Below the pieces are notes generated by a model. It ran no database searches and was not told where the DNA came from. It saw nothing but the letters and a program-made list of their open reading frames with translations. A stretch of 64,000 nucleotides of DNA. Source: Sporosarcina sp. Marseille-Q4063 (GTDB lineage Bacteria > Bacillota > Bacilli > Bacillales_A > Planococcaceae). Numbering within the stretch: position 1 is the first letter of the stretch; every line of letters starts with the position of its first letter. The translations under genes and the position numbers were made by a program. Positions 15,922 to 24,055 of this stretch are shown here, one piece after another. The DNA is taken from NCBI RefSeq assembly GCF_018309085.1, contig NZ_CP070502.1, positions 1,488,001 through 1,552,000 on the forward strand, written 5' to 3'.

Positions 15922-16416
15922 TCAATTATCCTCATTATCGGTAGATGCACCCAATATAATTCTTACCTCCCCCTGTTCAATTCTTTCTCTTTCCTCTTTA
16001 CGTTTTTCAAAATAGCTTTTGTTTGGCTGTTCCTCGATTCGCTGATTCCCTCGTTTTTTCTTGTAGGAGATTTCTGCCCGAATGAAGACGATATTCAGAT
16101 ACACTCCGGTTATGCCCAGCAACACTAATGTTAATTTCATCATGGTCAATCGGGATAGAAACTTTTCCATGTCCCAGGTCGAATAGACGAGACTAGCAAG
16201 GAACATAGCTCCGAATAACGTCATACTGATAGACATTAGTTTGTCCAACTTCTTATTTCTCGACTGCTGTAACTGCTTGACGATGTAGTAACTAGCCAAA
16301 GCTATCAGTCCATAAATTAGGATTAATTTTGCTGAGGGGATATAGACTCCATTGTACATGGACGTAACACCCAATGCCGCCAGTAGAAAGCTAGTCACCA
16401 CTATAATTACTTGCAA
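15922..16416 (-). CDS. Membrane protein of the transfer region, 164 aa
   Basis: TTG start with AAAGGGATG 10 nt upstream. Four hydrophobic helices (about residues 1-20, 28-45, 60-80, 90-110), then a charged cytoplasmic tail (YFEKRKEERERIEQ). It lies in the transfer operon, separated from the coupling-protein genes only by the cargo cassette. Because the coupling protein lacks an N-terminal anchor, this protein is a good candidate for its membrane partner; that is inference. Confidence 0.65.
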   Translation of the reverse strand: MQVIIVVTSFLLAALGVTSMYNGVYIPSAKLILIYGLIALASYYIVKQLQQSRNKKLDKLMSISMTLFGAMFLASLVYSTWDMEKFLSRLTMMKLTLVLLGITGVYLNIVFIRAEISYKKKRGNQRIEEQPNKSYFEKRKEERERIEQGEVRIILGASTDNEDN

Positions 16417-16421
16417 CTAGA

Positions 16422-16628
16422 TCATCCCTTTCTGCTCCGGGCACTCGACACTTCCAAATTCAACACAAATACAAGTTCATCAGCTAGTAGTTCACGCATA
16501 GTCCGGTACATTCGCCTTTGCTCTTCTTCCCCTAGATGCACTGCTATTTCGTTGTTAAGCCCCTTTTCGTGTGCCGTTAGTTTTGTCATCTCCAGTAGTT
16601 CGGGTATAACCTGATTTGTATTTTGCAT
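16422..16628 (-). CDS. Hypothetical protein, 68 aa
   Basis: Helical, charged small protein (EMTKLTAHEKGLNNEIAVHLGEEEQRRMYRTMRELLADEL) with AAAGGGG upstream. Five nt before the membrane-protein gene, so translated as a pair. Function unknown. Confidence 0.6.
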   Translation of the reverse strand: MQNTNQVIPELLEMTKLTAHEKGLNNEIAVHLGEEEQRRMYRTMRELLADELVFVLNLEVSSARSRKG

Positions 16629-16707
16629 TGTATTTTCCCCTTTCCTATTTTTAATATTTGGTTTTAAAATGTCTTTTGAAGGACAGTTCCTTCTATTACA
16701 TAGTTGT

Positions 16708-17757
16708 TTAGATTGACGTCAGATATTCCACAAGATCCCCAGAATCAATTTCAAAGTAATCGACATGATGAATCTCTTCTAAAAGCTGTTCATGCATATC
16801 CCGTGTATTTGGAGTAGTTACCACTAGTACTTTCCGTCCGTCCAATTCGTACATTTCTTTACGGTATTGTTTGATGTTATAAACTTTGACTAAATCCGTA
16901 TCGAGCAGATTCACAAGATACTTTTCTTCGCCATTATGTCGAACCACACGCTTCAAACCATCGTATTGCTTCTTACTTCCGCTTACAGAAGACGTTTTGA
17001 AGGACAGGTCATAGATTTCGTATTCCTCAAGAAACTTCATGACGTTATGTTCATCTTCAAACAAGCGTAAGTAGTATTTTGCAAACGTATAAGGGAAGAT
17101 TTTCAGGCTTTGACATTTAACGATTACGGAAATATTTGTTGAAAGTTGCTGGACAATTGTACTGTAACTAGTTGCGCTTTTAGCGAATAGTATATAGTTT
17201 GGATTTCCGAAATCGCTTAATTCCTTTGTTGTTTTCATCAGATTCCTCATCCCCACTCCATGCATGAACATGTAGAACAAATATTCCGCGCCGCCTGGAC
17301 TTGTCAACATGCCTTGCACATTGGCACCACGGTTTAACTGGAATTTCTCTTTTACATCCCTACTGTCCTTCATTTCCCACCCGTATCTTTCTAAATCAAT
17401 CATCACATCATTGGTGGATAGTAAGAACGGAAGACGTCGGATATTCACTCGCAATTCATCAGCTCTTCGCTCAACAGGCACCCCCTGCTCTCTCAAGCAG
17501 GAGATACCTATTTCACTAATTCGGTGATACGAACCTTGTCTACTTTGATTCGCTAGATACCCGCTTATCGGGTGGGTGCTGATAAGTCTTGAATTACGCA
17601 AGATCCTTAATTTCTTATACGTGTACCAACGTGACATTTCGTAGCGTCGCATGATCTGCTCCGTACTCAACACACGATGTTCGTACAGGCCACGAAGTAT
17701 CTCAATATCACGAGTTTGCAGAACCTTCACCACCTGTTTATTGCCCGTCTTCGACAT
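16708..17757 (-). CDS. Replication-relaxation family protein (relaxase candidate)
   Basis: 349 residues, AAGGAGG before the ATG. An N-terminal winged helix (TRDIEILRGLYEHRVLSTEQIMRRYEMSRWYTYKKLRILRNSRLIS) leads into a YHRISEIGISCL strand-helix, then a long alpha/beta region. This organisation fits the replication-relaxation family, some members of which are needed for plasmid nicking and replication. I find no HUH-type relaxase in the window, so this is the best candidate nicking or oriT-recognition protein, with repeats just upstream (17911-18010). Catalytic residues cannot be assigned by eye. Confidence 0.65.
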   Translation of the reverse strand: MSKTGNKQVVKVLQTRDIEILRGLYEHRVLSTEQIMRRYEMSRWYTYKKLRILRNSRLISTHPISGYLANQSRQGSYHRISEIGISCLREQGVPVERRADELRVNIRRLPFLLSTNDVMIDLERYGWEMKDSRDVKEKFQLNRGANVQGMLTSPGGAEYLFYMFMHGVGMRNLMKTTKELSDFGNPNYILFAKSATSYSTIVQQLSTNISVIVKCQSLKIFPYTFAKYYLRLFEDEHNVMKFLEEYEIYDLSFKTSSVSGSKKQYDGLKRVVRHNGEEKYLVNLLDTDLVKVYNIKQYRKEMYELDGRKVLVVTTPNTRDMHEQLLEEIHHVDYFEIDSGDLVEYLTSI

Positions 17758-17910
17758 GCGTTTCCCTCCTTTTTGATTGTTCGCCCCGGCTGTTTATTTT
17801 CGGTCACTTCTACACGGTGCTACGAATTGATTCAACTAAACCTCTCCGTTTTGTCCAATTCACCCAGAATTTAATAAACACAATAGCCACATACATTTAA
17901 CCTTTTAATA

Positions 17911-18010
17911 CTGGGTACAACATTGGGCCTGTGCTGGGTACAATATTGGGGTTCCGAAAAACCCTTTATATTGCACCTAAAATATGAGGCTTTTGCTCGG
18001 GTACAATATT
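17911..18010. repeat. Three direct repeats, CTGGGTACAAYATTGGG
   Basis: Copies at 17911-17927, 17934-17950 and 17996-18010 (the last diverges at CTCGGG and the end). They fill the gap between the RusA-like gene and the replication-relaxation gene. Spacing of 23 and about 62 bp suggests protein binding. Could be part of oriT, an origin or an operator. Confidence 0.7.
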
Positions 18011-18035
18011 CATATTCGAATGCCTTAAGAAACAA

Positions 18036-18740
18036 TTAACCCCAAAATTTTTCTGATTTAGTATTTGATAGACTCTTCAATCGTTCTTTCTCCTTGCTCA
18101 CTTTTTCTTTCTTTTCCCTTTTTACTCTTGCTCTATATTCTTCAAATATTTCTTCCTTCAATGTTGCTTTAGGGATTTTCGCTAAATGGAAATACTTTTC
18201 TTTCAAATAGGTCATAAAATCCCCGAAACTATCCTGCGATACTACAAAGACTTGCACATGATTTCCCCTTGGATCTAGAAACCCGATATCAAAGTTCCAT
18301 ACCCTCCACCAGCTATCGTCTCCGATAAGTCCCGTATGCCGTATTGCATCTTGAATAAGCTTTCGATTTCGATTATCTAAATCACGGATAATCTTATTTT
18401 CAAAATGTTGAGCAATGATAATTACTGACTTATCAAATTGATAATCGACCTTTGAAAAGTCATATGAATCATGGGTTGCACGAAAATAATAATGTCTAAT
18501 CATTGCTAGATAATCCCTATCAGATTCTTTATATAGCGGTAAAGCACCTTCGTATGAAAACTGGAAAACTGGATAACCATTGATAATCATTGGTTTCACT
18601 TTCGCCATTGGGTAGACTGATGTCATCTTAATGGCAGCATCATTTCCCCCTATCCTATTTATTTGTGACATTAAATAAACTTTCATTTCTTCTAGGCTTT
18701 TTAATTGCTCGAAAAGCATGTTCCTTTCAGATTCCACCAA
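18036..18740 (-). CDS. RusA-like fold protein
   Basis: About 234 residues. The core IIAQHFENKIIRDLDNRNRK followed by LIQDAIRHTGLIGDDSWWRVW has the D-DN-K-x-D...GDDS spacing of RusA Holliday-junction resolvases, though the whole protein is longer and diverged. N-terminal 90 residues are helical; the C-terminal 50 are strongly basic (VKREKKEKVSKEKERLK). Likely start is the TTG at 18740 or adjacent GTG, after AAAGGA; a TTG at 18782 has a poor site. Flanked on both sides by repeat arrays, so a role in processing branched or nicked ICE DNA is plausible. Confidence 0.6.
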   Translation of the reverse strand: MVESERNMLFEQLKSLEEMKVYLMSQINRIGGNDAAIKMTSVYPMAKVKPMIINGYPVFQFSYEGALPLYKESDRDYLAMIRHYYFRATHDSYDFSKVDYQFDKSVIIIAQHFENKIIRDLDNRNRKLIQDAIRHTGLIGDDSWWRVWNFDIGFLDPRGNHVQVFVVSQDSFGDFMTYLKEKYFHLAKIPKATLKEEIFEEYRARVKREKKEKVSKEKERLKSLSNTKSEKFWG

Positions 18741-18810
18741 ATTCATTCCTTTCTTTTTTGGGGACGTTATTTCACCAGTCAATCCCTTGATGTATCTGCA
18801 TTCTTAAAAC

Positions 18811-19000
18811 CCAACGTCGGACGTTAATAAAACTTTTTCCAACACGAATAACCCAACGTCAGACGTTGGGGAAATAGAAACCTTATAACAACACAGTTTA
18901 CAGAGTATTTTCACGTCTGACGTTCATTTTCTTCGACGTCCGACGTTGGTAATCGGAAACACTGTTCTATCAATGTTTACACCCTACATTAACGTCGGAC
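18811..19000. repeat. Array of five AACGTC-N-GACGTT palindromes
   Basis: Four palindromes and one partial copy centred at 18819, 18861, 18918, 18941 and 18997. The best is the 19-bp CCCAACGTCAGACGTTGGG. They occupy the only sizeable gap between the hydrolase gene and the DNA-processing genes. Arrays like this are typical binding sites for origin, oriT or partition proteins. Confidence 0.85.
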
Positions 19001-19020
19001 AAATCATTTCCGTATATTTA

Positions 19021-20046
19021 TTACTCACTAACAGCCGTATATTCCGTTAAATACGGCATCGGATCTTCTTTTCCACCGGCACGAATTATTTCAAAATGTA
19101 GATGATTTCCGGTTGATGTTCCCGTTGAACCACATGTACCGAGCACATCCCCTTGAGAAACCACATCGTTTATTTTTACTTTCGTGGAATTTAAATGGGC
19201 GTACAAAGTGGTGACTTCCCCATGATTGACAATTACATGTAGTCCGTAACCATTTGACCAACCAGTTCCAGAAGCAAAAATAACATTGCCACTTTGAGCT
19301 GAAATGATAGGATCGCCGTTTGCACAGGCAAGGTCTACACCAGTATGCAGTCTTACATCACCATGGACGGGATGTATGCGATAACCGAACGGACTAGTAA
19401 CACGTAATTCATTTAATACAGGTAACATCCACTCACCTATGACATTAACTTCACAATTCATCGTCAAGCCGCCAAATTGAGCAACCAGTTTGGTTACAGT
19501 CGGAACCCAGTGTTTATTTAAACCAGTTGGGTCATTGTCTGCTCCAATTGGCGCATACACACTGCCTAAATCAGCTATCGTTGTTAATCCATCCTTGATA
19601 ATTCGGTTGTGTAGCGTATTCCCCATTGCATTTAAACCATCTTCAATTGTTGCGAATGAATATAAATACTTACTTCCTGTTGCAGGGTCCATCAAACCCC
19701 CAGGGTTGTTTTTTGTAATAACCGCAGGTGATGTTCCGAATCCTGTTTCATGAAATGCGACCGCTGACATCAATACCGGATCTATGCCATACTTTTCTGC
19801 AACATCAATAAACACTTGCCCTTTACCTGTAAATTTACCAGCATCATTAAATTGCGAGAAGAATACAGTTTCACTAATTTCACCATCCGCACGACATATT
19901 GCACCACCCCCAAAGTTCATCTGTTCATCATCTTCTTCTATAAAAATTATAAATACCCCCAAGAATAGAAGGAGGGCAAGTAGCGAAAACATTAAGAGCA
20001 AAACCGGGCTGGCTATTACTGGTACAATCCATAACAACTTTTTCAT
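19021..20046 (-). CDS. Two-domain peptidoglycan hydrolase (glucosaminidase-like plus M23), VirB1-type
   Basis: About 341 residues. An N-terminal membrane segment (residues 1-35) is followed by an extracellular glucosaminidase/lysozyme-like domain (MSAVAFHETGFGTSPAVITKNNPGG) and a C-terminal M23 peptidase with metal ligands in RLHTGVDLAC and HLHFEI. Such bifunctional enzymes open the cell wall for the transfer channel in Gram-positive conjugation systems. Start at 20046 has GGTGA at 6 nt; the ATG at 20052 is too close. Follows the VirB6-like and TM genes in the operon. Confidence 0.9.
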   Translation of the reverse strand: MKKLLWIVPVIASPVLLLMFSLLALLLFLGVFIIFIEEDDEQMNFGGGAICRADGEISETVFFSQFNDAGKFTGKGQVFIDVAEKYGIDPVLMSAVAFHETGFGTSPAVITKNNPGGLMDPATGSKYLYSFATIEDGLNAMGNTLHNRIIKDGLTTIADLGSVYAPIGADNDPTGLNKHWVPTVTKLVAQFGGLTMNCEVNVIGEWMLPVLNELRVTSPFGYRIHPVHGDVRLHTGVDLACANGDPIISAQSGNVIFASGTGWSNGYGLHVIVNHGEVTTLYAHLNSTKVKINDVVSQGDVLGTCGSTGTSTGNHLHFEIIRAGGKEDPMPYLTEYTAVSE

Positions 20047-20100
20047 AATCATTCACCGAACTACTTGCTCTTAAAAGAGGTTTTGTTCGTTCCCTCCTCC

Positions 20101-20838
20101 CTATCTTTTGTCGTCGTAATTTAAGTAATACTCAACAATTTGGAATTCGCTGCTCTCATCTTTTTCAAACATCAAACTGTAAACATCCGTATCTTTTCTG
20201 GTTTTACCATCTCGATTTATCACTTCACTAATAACTACGGCATCCCATGAAATAGCAATTAATGTTGGGGCAACGGGTTCTTTAATCTCCACTGATAGAA
20301 CTTTTCTTGAAACAATACCTTTCACATCTTTTAATCCCGTAATCTTTTCTTCTTCGTTATCCATCAGGTAGCTGATATAACCTTGATCCAACAGTCCCTC
20401 AACTGATTCTAAGTGTTTAATAGGGGATGCTTTATCAAATTCATGAAACTTTAAAGCAAATTCATTAGCAATTTCCATTGTTTTCTCCAAATCCTTATTG
20501 CTGAACATATCGCTTTGAGTCGGATTTTTTGAAACTTCTTCAGGAACTTTCAAATAGTTCTTTTCAACCTTCTCTTCTACAACAACAATATCTCCACTCC
20601 CTTCTTCCTTGGAATCAGCTCCCACATTTACTTCTAAATTTTCTTTTTTACTTTCATCTTTTGAAGTATATTGCCACATGTTTTCTTCCGCATTTCCATT
20701 AGGCGTTCCTATTGAATTATCATCTTCATTGTTCTTTTTTCCTTTATCGACAAAACCGATAAAAAAACCCAATAATAAAAGCGTGACAGCTAACCCCATC
20801 ACGCCATAAGAAACTATTCTTTTTGTTTTCTCACTCAC
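20101..20838 (-). CDS. Membrane-anchored transfer protein (VirB8/TcpC-like C-terminus)
   Basis: About 245 residues. One membrane helix near residues 10-30, an acidic linker, then a folded extracellular domain of about 130 residues (FALKFHEFDKASPIKHLESVEGLL ... IAISWDAVVISEVINRDGK) that resembles NTF2-like VirB8/TcpC domains. GTG at 20838 is 12 nt after AAAGGAG; a TTG at 20850 would be too close. Placed between the channel protein and hydrolase genes. Structural role in the channel is inferred. Confidence 0.65.
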   Translation of the reverse strand: MSEKTKRIVSYGVMGLAVTLLLLGFFIGFVDKGKKNNEDDNSIGTPNGNAEENMWQYTSKDESKKENLEVNVGADSKEEGSGDIVVVEEKVEKNYLKVPEEVSKNPTQSDMFSNKDLEKTMEIANEFALKFHEFDKASPIKHLESVEGLLDQGYISYLMDNEEEKITGLKDVKGIVSRKVLSVEIKEPVAPTLIAISWDAVVISEVINRDGKTRKDTDVYSLMFEKDESSEFQIVEYYLNYDDKR

Positions 20839-20891
20839 AAAAAATCTCAACTCCTTTTTCGTTATTGTGTTCGTTTAATAAAAGCCTTTTA

Positions 20892-23381
20892 CTACTGCAT
20901 AAACTTGTCAAACGATTTTAGATTATTTCCTTCCAAAATTGCTTTTCTTTCTTTTTCCAATTCGATTGCTCTTCTTTCATTTTCAATGTTGCTAGCAAAC
21001 GTGTCAGCGAAACCGTTCTTCCATTCCCCCTTCTCTGCTTGTTCAACTACTAAATCAAAATGTCTGTTCATTTCACCTGGACTGACATTGTTTAAACCAC
21101 GCTCGTTTAATGTATCTAGGGTTTGATTAATCATTTCAGGTGGCACCCCTTTATTCGCAAGCTCATTAGTCACCATTGATTTATTCATATGAAGTTCATA
21201 TTCCACTTCACCGTATACATCTTGCTTCTCCTTCTGTAATTGAATTGATCTTCTTTCATCCGAAATTCCTTTTGCAAATGTTGTAGCGTAATCATCATTC
21301 AAATCGCCTTGCTTCATCAATTTGTCGTGTTGAGTATGCAATTCTTTCGGACTTACATCATGCAATCCTTGTTGATCTAATGCAGTCATCGTTGCATCAA
21401 CCATTTCCGATGGGATTCCTTTGTCAGACAGAACCGCTTTTGCCTGTTCTTGTCTTTGTGCTCTTCCAGCAAACAATAAATCTTTTTCTTTTTCGATTGC
21501 ATTGTTTCTTCGGTCATCTGAAATACCTTTAGCAAATGTTTGAGCAAAGTTACCATCCAAATCACCTTTACTACTAATTTTCTCGAATTGCTCATTCAGT
21601 TCTTCATCACTTAAATTAGTTACACCTTCTTTTTCGAGTGCTTCCGTCGTCTCCGCTTTCATTTCAGGAGTTAGATTTTTGTCATCAAAAAAGCCGTCTA
21701 ACCTACCTTTATCAGTAACAGATAGCTTTGCGGCTTGTTGAGACTTTGTCATCTTACTCAAGTGGGCAAGATGTTGAGCTTTCATTGCAGAGCCAGCAAC
21801 GTCACTTATGCCACCTTCTCCTGTTGCGACCTTACCAACGGACCCGCCAATTGCAGCACCTGTCATAGCACCAGCAGGACCTCCAACAACAGCACCCGCA
21901 GCAGCACCACCTACCGTAGCAACATTTTGTACACCCTTTTTAAATGGTGCTGTGAACGTCCCTGAACTTTCTCTCAGATCACGAATTGCATTTGATCCGG
22001 ACGAGAATATATCTTTGATTCTGTTACGCAGGATGAAAATTGTTCCGAATAATAATAGATTGAACGTTGCTGCTCCCACGTAACTATAAAACGGATTAGA
22101 GCCCCCACTTATTGACTTAAAATCTCCAGCGTAAATAATATCCGAAATTACAAATACAATTAACGCTATGAATGAAACAAATATCTTCAAAGCTAATGGA
22201 ATACCTAACTCAATGAAATATCTTTTTAAGACATTAAATTGTCCTGGTATTGCACCAATTAGTAAAGCAAACGGTGCAAGTGCCGCAATGACCATAAACC
22301 AGAACTGGAATAGAATTAAACAAAGCGACAATAAATATATGGGAATTGACACAAGCCCATTAATAACCATGTAGAAAAAAGAGAAAGCCAGTCGACTATT
22401 CACCGCAGAGTATTTCACCATGTTATTATCATAGGTTATTTTTGACGCTTCTTCTTCAATTACTTTGATTAGCCTATCTTCACCAATAGGTTCTTTTAAA
22501 ATATTCTTAACACGCTGGATTCCTCTGTTTCGGTCACCATCACCAAGAACCTCCACGTCATGTGTACCGTACTGCATATACAAATACGGTCTATCTACAA
22601 ACATCCCCCAAATACTATCTTTCATTTTCATCCTTGGATTATCAACGACTGAATCAGATTCACCGTTTTGACTTGGAAGGCTAACAACAAATCCACTTAA
22701 TTCCGTTGTTATTTTATTAGCTCCCGTTAAAAGTGTCGTGTAATTAGCAAACATTAGGATTGCGATTGTCAATGCAATAATTGTTTGAAATACCGAAGTA
22801 AAGGAATCGAAAAAAGCACGCTTCACTATAAAAACATACAAAGCATACATACCAGTAATAATCGCTATTAGTTTTACAAGGTTGCCGAAGAGACCGTTTC
22901 CTATGCTAAACTTGCCACCTGAAATACCAGTGAGATTAGAAATTAACTTTTCAAGTTCCATTATAATTTTTTCTGTGAAATCAGCAGTATAAGCTAAGTC
23001 ATACATAACTAGCATGGTATAGGTCAAAAAAATATTTATATCAAAAACGATATTGTTGACCAAATTAACCATTTCACTTAATTTATTTCCTACATTCTCT
23101 TTAACATCAGCCCACCCAAAGAGTTTATCGTAGGTATCAGCCCAAAATTTCTTACCTTCGTCAAAAGACTCCACATCCTTGTCCGAAACTGCATCTAAGT
23201 GATAATGAGATTTTCCATCGTCTTTAAACTCACCATATTGGTCCGTAATAATATCCATAATATCGGTTATCTTATTGGTTTCTACGCCATCATCTGCTAA
23301 TCCCAAATGACTTACTCCCATACCGAAAAACAAGAATATCATTATGAATACAAGAAATACTTTTTTATAGTTAAGTTTCAT
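20892..23381 (-). CDS. VirB6/TrbL-like channel protein with C-terminal triple repeat
   Basis: About 829 residues from the ATG at 23381, which starts a signal-type helix (KLNYKKVFLVFIMIFLFFG); a longer frame begins inside a terminator. Several membrane segments follow around residues 110-520, consistent with a polytopic VirB6-type channel component. A glycine/alanine-rich stretch then leads to three tandem repeats of about 85 residues, each with a 'KG(V/I)PxEM', 'L..xGLxxVSPxE' and 'F(A)xxIxxERRxxxLEKE' pattern. The repeats are helical and face the cytoplasm if topology is conventional. Confidence 0.8.
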   Translation of the reverse strand: MKLNYKKVFLVFIMIFLFFGMGVSHLGLADDGVETNKITDIMDIITDQYGEFKDDGKSHYHLDAVSDKDVESFDEGKKFWADTYDKLFGWADVKENVGNKLSEMVNLVNNIVFDINIFLTYTMLVMYDLAYTADFTEKIIMELEKLISNLTGISGGKFSIGNGLFGNLVKLIAIITGMYALYVFIVKRAFFDSFTSVFQTIIALTIAILMFANYTTLLTGANKITTELSGFVVSLPSQNGESDSVVDNPRMKMKDSIWGMFVDRPYLYMQYGTHDVEVLGDGDRNRGIQRVKNILKEPIGEDRLIKVIEEEASKITYDNNMVKYSAVNSRLAFSFFYMVINGLVSIPIYLLSLCLILFQFWFMVIAALAPFALLIGAIPGQFNVLKRYFIELGIPLALKIFVSFIALIVFVISDIIYAGDFKSISGGSNPFYSYVGAATFNLLLFGTIFILRNRIKDIFSSGSNAIRDLRESSGTFTAPFKKGVQNVATVGGAAAGAVVGGPAGAMTGAAIGGSVGKVATGEGGISDVAGSAMKAQHLAHLSKMTKSQQAAKLSVTDKGRLDGFFDDKNLTPEMKAETTEALEKEGVTNLSDEELNEQFEKISSKGDLDGNFAQTFAKGISDDRRNNAIEKEKDLLFAGRAQRQEQAKAVLSDKGIPSEMVDATMTALDQQGLHDVSPKELHTQHDKLMKQGDLNDDYATTFAKGISDERRSIQLQKEKQDVYGEVEYELHMNKSMVTNELANKGVPPEMINQTLDTLNERGLNNVSPGEMNRHFDLVVEQAEKGEWKNGFADTFASNIENERRAIELEKERKAILEGNNLKSFDKFMQ

Positions 23382-23397
23382 AGAATCCTTAGGCAAT

Positions 23398-23429
23398 AAA
23401 AAAATAACCCTTTGCATATAGCAAGGGTT
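23398..23429 (-). terminator. Strong terminator inside the transfer operon
   Basis: Minus-strand stem AACCCTTGC/GCAAAGGGTT followed by ATTTTTTT, 17 nt before the start of the VirB6-like gene and after the lipoprotein gene. The genes on either side are both transfer genes on the same strand. Confidence 0.8.
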
Positions 23430-23477
23430 ACTAAAAGCCTGTTACCTCCTTCCGTATTTTATTTCGAAATCAGATTC

Positions 23478-24023
23478 TTATTTGCCTTTATCTTCTGCGG
23501 GCAATTCGTGAAGTACTGTACCCGTTTCGGAATTAGATTCATTTATCATATCTGGCCTAACATCATAATATGATCTGACTTTCCAATCTCTTTCTTCATT
23601 CTGTTTCAATATTATCCAATCGTTTACTATGACACCTCTATCATTATGTCTACTATATCTGTAAATGACTTCTCCGTTTTCTTCATCATAAAAGTTATCG
23701 TATCTTCTTAATTCATACTCGCCATCAAGTTCTTCAAATTCATTGGGTAACCTATGTGCATCGAGTAGGTTACCTGACTTTTCTTTTAATTCTTCAATTC
23801 CTTTTGGCGACATATATTTAAGTACTTCCGGATAGTTTTGTTCAATTTTCACCACCATAAAATCATGGGCTACCACATCTGTTTCTTTAAAAACCTTTTC
23901 ATATTTCTTTGCATTGTCATTTTCTTTTTCGTTTACTGTTTCACTTACATTGGAATTACAGCCTGCAATTAGAAAAGCCATACCAAATACAATTGCTAGG
24001 CTTAAAATACGTTTTATATTCAA
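23478..24023 (-). CDS. Lipoprotein of the transfer region
   Basis: About 181 residues. TTG start at 24023 with GGGAG 7 nt upstream; signal peptide (KRILSLAIVFGMAFLIAGC) with lipobox LIAGC, so the mature protein is lipid-anchored outside the membrane. The rest is hydrophilic with a mixed alpha/beta character. It overlaps nothing and follows virB4 directly. Could help assemble the channel at the cell surface; unknown family. Confidence 0.75.
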   Translation of the reverse strand: MNIKRILSLAIVFGMAFLIAGCNSNVSETVNEKENDNAKKYEKVFKETDVVAHDFMVVKIEQNYPEVLKYMSPKGIEELKEKSGNLLDAHRLPNEFEELDGEYELRRYDNFYDEENGEVIYRYSRHNDRGVIVNDWIILKQNEERDWKVRSYYDVRPDMINESNSETGTVLHELPAEDKGK

Positions 24024-24055
24024 CGTGACACTCCCTTTCTTTGTGTTGTATATTA

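Noticed and set aside
21386..21595. Minus-strand ORF within the virB6-like gene
   Set aside because: Different frame of the same repeat-coding DNA; no ribosome site and unnatural composition.
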